Assembly (NCBI RefSeq): GCF_000758705.1
Contig: NZ_CP009287.1
Location: 4,836,001 to 4,900,000 of the forward strand
Reading direction: 5' to 3'
Length of the DNA stretch: 64,000 nt
Source of the DNA: Paenibacillus graminis
GTDB taxonomy: Bacteria; Bacillota; Bacilli; Paenibacillales; Paenibacillaceae
A model generated the notes under the pieces. It was not told where the DNA came from. It worked only from the letters and a program-made list of their open reading frames with translations, and ran no database searches. The position numbers and the translations under genes are program-made. This document shows positions 63,378 to 64,000 of the stretch, piece by piece (position 1 is the first letter of the stretch; each line of letters opens with the position of its first letter).

Positions 63378-64000
63378 AGCGTTATTCTTCCGCACATTTG
63401 CCGCTGCCAGCACCATGTTGCGCAGCGCCGCTTCTGTCTCCTCCCACCCCCGTGTCTTCAGCCCGCAGTCCGGATTAATCCAGAATTGTCCGGCATCCAG
63501 CACACGCAGGGCGCGCTCAATATTTTGAGTCATCTCCTCTACTTCCGGTACACGGGGGCTGTGAATATCATAGACGCCCAGGCCAATTCCTTTATCATAG
63601 TCATCATTTTCAAAAGCAGCGATCAGCTCCCCATGGCTGCGCGAGGTTTCAATAGAGATGACATCGGCATCCATGGCCGAAATGGCCCCGATCATATCGT
63701 TGAACTCGCTGTAGCACATATGGGTGTGCACCTGCGTGGTATCTTTTACATGATTGGTTGCCACCCGGAAGGACCGCACCGCCCAATTGAGATAATGCTC
63801 ATGGTCCTCTGCCTTCAGCGGCAGCCCTTCACGGATCGCCGGCTCATCCACCTGGATCATCTCGATGCCGGCATCCTCCAGCGCCTGCACTTCATGACGC
63901 AGGGCCAGCGCGATTTGCTTGGCGACCTCTTCACGGCTGAGATCATCGCGGACGAACGACCAGTTCAGGATCGTTACCGGACCGGTCAGCATCCCTTTTA
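63375..64000 (-). CDS. metE: Cobalamin-independent methionine synthase, C-terminal part (runs off window)
   Basis: The last 208 codons of a MetE-type enzyme that methylates homocysteine using methyltetrahydrofolate. The catalytic domain shows [15 protein letters not shown], the metal ligands His and Cys in [14 protein letters not shown], a Glu in [14 protein letters not shown] and the final Cys ligand in [14 protein letters not shown]. The frame stays open to the window edge, so the start and N-terminal half lie outside. The stop overlaps a Fur-like palindrome. Confidence 0.95.
   Translation of the reverse strand, partial: KGMLTGPVTILNWSFVRDDLSREEVAKQIALALRHEVQALEDAGIEMIQVDEPAIREGLPLKAEDHEHYLNWAVRSFRVATNHVKDTTQVHTHMCYSEFNDMIGAISAMDADVISIETSRSHGELIAAFENDDYDKGIGLGVYDIHSPRVPEVEEMTQNIERALRVLDAGQFWINPDCGLKTRGWEETEAALRNMVLAAANVRKNNA

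Overview
The window looks like a chromosomal segment of a spore-forming, facultatively anaerobic Firmicute, most probably Paenibacillus. This rests on spore photoproduct lyase, the gene block shared with Bacillus subtilis (mntR, yqhO, yqhP, yqhQ, yqhR, yqhT, efp), YesM/AraC two-component systems next to CUT1 sugar transporters, large secreted proteins with copper-amine-oxidase-like stalk domains, strong AGGAGG ribosome binding sites and frequent TTG starts. The genus is inferred from gene content and style, not from a search. No rRNA, tRNA, CRISPR array, prophage or transposase gene was seen.

Layout. 0-8.7 kb: a YitT membrane protein, a VOC protein, aspartate kinase, then efp-yqhT-yqhR, yqhQ-yqhP and patatin-like yqhO. 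8.7-13 kb: a secreted glycosidase-like protein, mntR, splB and ccdA. 13-20 kb: zinc homeostasis (znuA, znuC, znuB behind a Zur-box promoter; zur-yidD) with metG under a methionine T-box. 20-28.6 kb: a secreted stalk/PKD protein and a CUT1 sugar transporter operon with its two-component system. 28.9-34.9 kb: anaerobic pyruvate and ethanol metabolism (adhE, pflB, pflA). 35-42 kb: a second two-component/CUT1 operon. 42.7-48.9 kb: two GH65 disaccharide phosphorylases, beta-phosphoglucomutase and an esterase. 49.3-55.7 kb: Fnr, nitrite reductase nirBD with a nitrite channel, a lipoprotein and the iron-sulfur repair protein Ric. 55.9-64 kb: small membrane and unknown genes, an HxlR regulator, an oxidoreductase, a TVP38 protein, MsrAB, a DUF4349 lipoprotein, a DUF1540 protein and the 3' part of metE.

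How it works together. The clearest system is an anaerobic regulon. An Fnr with a C-terminal Cys cluster and a CRP-like recognition helix is encoded here. TGTGA-N6-TCACA operators stand about 41.5 bp upstream of the inferred starts of nirB, pflB, adhE and, more weakly, ric. At nirB and pflB the operator is duplicated with exactly 21 bp between centres. The two sugar transporter operons lack an ATPase gene, as is usual for CUT1 systems, and carry CcpA (cre)-like sites.

The most unusual non-coding content is a set of extragenic repeats. Five elements (about 1140, 3608, 16330, 42377 and 56535) share a forward-forward-reverse-reverse layout of roughly 22-nt motifs spaced about 50 nt apart. A separate 168-nt element near 42.1 kb folds into one long rod. 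A hairpin-rich block sits inside the znuC-znuB transcription unit. A membrane-protein gene at 56 kb is frameshifted by a 14-bp tandem duplication.
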